NCBI GenBank assembly: GCA_041165345.1
Contig: JBEANQ010000105.1
Location: 1 to 8,948 of the forward strand
DNA length: 8,948 nucleotides
Reading direction: 5' to 3'
Source: JBBKWH01 sp041165345
GTDB taxonomy: Bacteria > Pseudomonadota > Gammaproteobacteria > Pseudomonadales > Moraxellaceae
Made by a program: the position numbers and the translations under genes. The notes beneath the pieces were generated by a model, which saw only the letters and a program-made list of their open reading frames with translations, did not search any database and was not told the DNA's origin. This document shows positions 6,723 through 8,948 of this stretch, piece by piece; the first letter of the stretch is position 1, and the number at the start of each line of letters is the position of its first letter.

Positions 6723-8018
6723 TTACTCCTTCGCTTGCTTATCATTGAAATACTGCTCAAGGTGAGCCGCCAGACCAATTTGTGGCCACTGCATTTGCTC
6801 ACCACTGGCCAACACTTTGACGCTGACCTCGCCCGCTTTTGCTTCACTTTCAGCCAAAATCAATGCCAGCACTGCGCCAGATTGATCAGCTTTTTTCATT
6901 TGGCTTTTCAGACTGCCCTGCGAGCCGGTTTTAATACGCAGCTGTGGGCAGGCGTCACGCAGTGACTCGGCCAGCAGCATGACCGCACCTTGCCGTGCTG
7001 GGTCGGCCAACAGAAACAGGTCACATTCACGGCTGGCCGGTTGGGTGTCCGTTTGCTCAAGCAACAGCAGCAAACGCTCCATGCCTAAAGCGAATCCCAC
7101 CGCTGGCACGCTTTGATCGGCCTTGCCTTTGAGTTGCCCGACCAATCCGTCATAACGACCACCCGCACAGACCGTGCCTTGTGCGCCCAAATGAGTGGTG
7201 GTCCATTCAAAGACGGTTTTGTTGTAGTAGTCCAGACCCCGCACCAATTTTTGGTTGATGACATAGGCAATGCCTGCGGCATCTAAATACGCTTTAAGGC
7301 TGTCAAAATGCGCAATCGAGTCAGCATCTAAAAAATCGTGAAGTTTGGGGGCATCGACCAACAAAGCTTGGGTTTGAGCATGTTTGCTGTCTAAAACACG
7401 CAACGGGTTGGTGGTTAGACGACGCTGACTGTCTTCATCCAATTGGTCTTTGCGCGCAGTCAAGTAGTCCACCAGCGCAGCGCGATAATGCCCGCGTGAT
7501 TCACTTTCGCCCAAGGTGTTGAGTTCGAGCTGAACCTTGTCTGCCAACCCCAACAGCGTCCACAAACGCGCCGTCATGAGGATCAGTTCGGCATCCATGT
7601 CGGGCGTTGCCACACCAAAGGTCTCGACACCAAACTGATGAAACTGTCGGTAGCGGCCTTTTTGGGGTTTTTCGTAGCGAAACATTGCGCCGGTATACCA
7701 CAGACGCGGCGCAGTACCACGCAGCAGGCTGTGTTCCAGCAAGGCACGCACGGTGCTGGCGGTGCCTTCTGGGCGGAGGGTCAATGATTCGGGTGGCTCG
7801 CCTTTATCAAAAAAGGTGTACATTTCTTTTTCGACAATGTCGGTGGCGTCGCCAATCGAGCGTTTAAATAACGCGGTTTGCTCGACAATCGGTAGACGAA
7901 TTTGCTGATAGCCATACTGGTCCATCAGACCAGTCAGCACGTTTTCGAGCGCACGCCAGCGGGGGGTCTGGGTGGGCAAAATATCATTAAAGCCCTTGAT
8001 GGCCTGAATCGAACTCAT
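6723..8018 (-). CDS. hisS: Histidyl-tRNA synthetase
   Basis: Complete 431-residue class II aminoacyl-tRNA synthetase that charges tRNA-His in the cytoplasm. E. coli HisRS has 424 residues. The N-terminus SSIQAIKGFNDILP matches the family start (IQAIRGMNDYLP). Visible motifs include the LTLRPEGTAS loop (79-88) that contacts substrate, and motif 2 (RLWYTGAMFRYEKPQKGRYRQ, about 105-125, leading into FHQFGVE). The HisA signature LVRGLDYY is at 258-265, and the motif 3 region AVGFALGMERLL at 306-317. An alpha/beta anticodon-binding domain follows (about 330-431). I chose the ATG at 8018 because longer in-frame starts (ATG 8036, TTG 8039) add residues not seen in the family. The Shine-Dalgarno sequence is weak for all candidates. 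The gene follows ispG by about 66 nt and is probably in the same operon, although a local promoter in that gap cannot be ruled out by eye. Confidence 0.97.
   Translation of the reverse strand: MSSIQAIKGFNDILPTQTPRWRALENVLTGLMDQYGYQQIRLPIVEQTALFKRSIGDATDIVEKEMYTFFDKGEPPESLTLRPEGTASTVRALLEHSLLRGTAPRLWYTGAMFRYEKPQKGRYRQFHQFGVETFGVATPDMDAELILMTARLWTLLGLADKVQLELNTLGESESRGHYRAALVDYLTARKDQLDEDSQRRLTTNPLRVLDSKHAQTQALLVDAPKLHDFLDADSIAHFDSLKAYLDAAGIAYVINQKLVRGLDYYNKTVFEWTTTHLGAQGTVCAGGRYDGLVGQLKGKADQSVPAVGFALGMERLLLLLEQTDTQPASRECDLFLLADPARQGAVMLLAESLRDACPQLRIKTGSQGSLKSQMKKADQSGAVLALILAESEAKAGEVSVKVLASGEQMQWPQIGLAAHLEQYFNDKQAKE
6726..6730 (-). promoter_or_regulatory. Ribosome binding site of yfgM
   Basis: AGGAG on the minus strand is built into the last codons of hisS (Lys-Glu before TAA) and lies 9 nt before the yfgM ATG at 6716. 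It fixes that start and suggests translational coupling. Confidence 0.8.
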
Positions 8019-8084
8019 GAACAGCGGGTATCCCATCAAATCAGCACAAAAACACGTGAAACATCAACAACCCTGCCCGATGGC
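8019..8084 (-). other. Intergenic gap ispG-hisS
   Basis: This 66-nt gap is the longest on the minus strand in the window. I see no terminator-like hairpin and no convincing -35/-10 pair, so read-through from ispG into hisS is the simplest reading. Confidence 0.5.
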
Positions 8085-8948
8085 TTAGTCTGTGTGTGAC
8101 GTCCGCACAATTTCATTGGCACGTTTGGCGTCTAGCTCCACCACACGCGCACGCACCATTTCTTCAATTTCATCGACCAAGCGGTCGGTGTCGATCAAAT
8201 GGCTTTTTTCACCATTGCGATACACCAAGGAGCGGGGCGCTGCGCCAACAATGCCAATGTCCGCTTCTTTGGCTTCACCCGGCCCGTTGACCTTGCACCC
8301 AATCACCGACACGTCCATTGGGGTCCGAATGTCTTCTAGGCGTTCTTCTAGCGCATTCATCACCCGAATCACGTCAAATTCTTGCCGTGAGCAGCTTGGA
8401 CAGGCAATAAAGTTAATGCCATTGGAGCGAATACCCAGCGACTTGAGAATGTCAAAACCAACTTTGACTTCGTCTTCTGGCTCGGCAGCCAAGCTGACCC
8501 GTAGGGTGTCACCAATGCCATTGAGCAGCAGGCCACCCATGGCAATGGCAGATTTCACGGTTCCCGACCGAAATACCCCCGCTTCCGTCAGCCCCAAATG
8601 CAAGGGGTTATCGATTTGCTGCGACAGTAACCGGTAGGCATCTAGGGTCAAAAATACGTTGCTGGCTTTGACCGACACTTTAAACTCGTGAAAGTTTAAA
8701 CGATCTAAAATGTCGATGTGGCGCATGGCCGACTCTAACAGCGCTTGGCCGGTGGGTTCGCCGTATTTGACTTGTAGGTCTTTTTCCAGCGAACCGGCAT
8801 TAACGCCGATTCGTATGGAGATATCATGGTGACGCGCTGCGGCCACCACTTCGCGCACTTTGTCGTCACTGCCAATATTGCCAGGGTTAATGCGCAGGCA
8901 ATCTGCGCCATAGTCTGCCACGGCCAAGGCAATTTTATGATCAAAATG
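8085..8948 (-). CDS. ispG: IspG (GcpE), 4-hydroxy-3-methylbut-2-enyl diphosphate synthase, 5' end off window
   Basis: The C-terminal 287 residues are visible. The frame is open to the right edge and begins HFDHKIALAVADYG, so the protein starts outside the window (E. coli IspG has 372 residues). IspG is the iron-sulfur enzyme of the non-mevalonate (MEP) isoprenoid pathway. It reduces 2-C-methyl-erythritol 2,4-cyclodiphosphate to HMBPP. The family signature CLRINPGNIG occurs early in the TIM-barrel part. The three Cys ligands of the 4Fe-4S cluster are present: the CPSC pair (Cys183 and Cys186 of the visible part) and Cys218 in VIGCKVNGPGEA. The Glu of NGPGEA that is thought to complete the cluster ligands follows. 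An in-frame TTG at 8927 is internal and is not a start. The gene heads the visible part of the operon. Confidence 0.98.
   Translation of the reverse strand, partial: HFDHKIALAVADYGADCLRINPGNIGSDDKVREVVAAARHHDISIRIGVNAGSLEKDLQVKYGEPTGQALLESAMRHIDILDRLNFHEFKVSVKASNVFLTLDAYRLLSQQIDNPLHLGLTEAGVFRSGTVKSAIAMGGLLLNGIGDTLRVSLAAEPEDEVKVGFDILKSLGIRSNGINFIACPSCSRQEFDVIRVMNALEERLEDIRTPMDVSVIGCKVNGPGEAKEADIGIVGAAPRSLVYRNGEKSHLIDTDRLVDEIEEMVRARVVELDAKRANEIVRTSHTD

Noticed and set aside
8019..8039. Longer hisS N-terminus starting at TTG 8039 or ATG 8036
   Set aside because: Histidyl-tRNA synthetases start just before the IQAI(K/R)G motif, and neither upstream codon has a better ribosome binding site.
8050..8060. 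CACGTG palindrome in the ispG-hisS gap, as a possible operator
   Set aside because: It is a single 6-bp palindrome without extended symmetry or a nearby promoter, so it is easily due to chance.
8092..8637. A 181-codon plus-strand open frame opposite ispG
   Set aside because: It is Ser/Arg/Thr-rich low-information sequence, antisense to the conserved Fe-S enzyme including its Cys ligands. I treat it as a shadow frame.

Overview
The window looks like ordinary chromosome from a gammaproteobacterium. The order ispG-hisS-yfgM-bamB-der is a typical gammaproteobacterial operon, and every housekeeping protein is close to family length with intact motifs. Base composition is near 50% GC. A Moraxellaceae-like host is my guess from the general look of the proteins and the neighbourhood. 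It is an inference, not something the sequence proves.

Layout. On the plus strand, the left edge holds the 3' end of secD, followed 11 nt later by a complete secF. A long symmetric hairpin flanked by A and T runs lies in the 96-nt gap between secF and the gene converging on it, and probably terminates transcription from both sides. Everything to the right is on the minus strand. In transcription order (right to left) it is ispG (5' end off the window), hisS, yfgM, bamB, der and a membrane sensor histidine kinase. The last four junctions are very tight: 6 nt, a 4-nt overlap, 3 nt, and 3-39 nt depending on the kinase start. This suggests one polycistronic unit with translational coupling. The hisS-ispG gap is about 66 nt.

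How the genes fit together. SecD and SecF form the proton-driven accessory unit of the SecYEG translocon. YfgM is a membrane-anchored periplasmic TPR protein linked to SecYEG, and BamB is an outer-membrane lipoprotein of the beta-barrel assembly machine. Der (ribosome assembly GTPase), HisS (histidyl-tRNA synthetase) and IspG (isoprenoid synthesis) are essential housekeeping functions. The least ordinary gene is the kinase at the end of the operon. Its HAMP, HisKA and HATPase parts look functional, but its C-terminus appears to be a receiver-like domain that has lost the phosphoacceptor aspartate and the conserved lysine. No response regulator is encoded next to it in the window.

I found no RNA genes, mobile elements, CRISPR arrays or stretches over 300 bases without a gene. 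No wholly new system is evident. The degenerate receiver of the kinase and its placement are the points most worth a second look.
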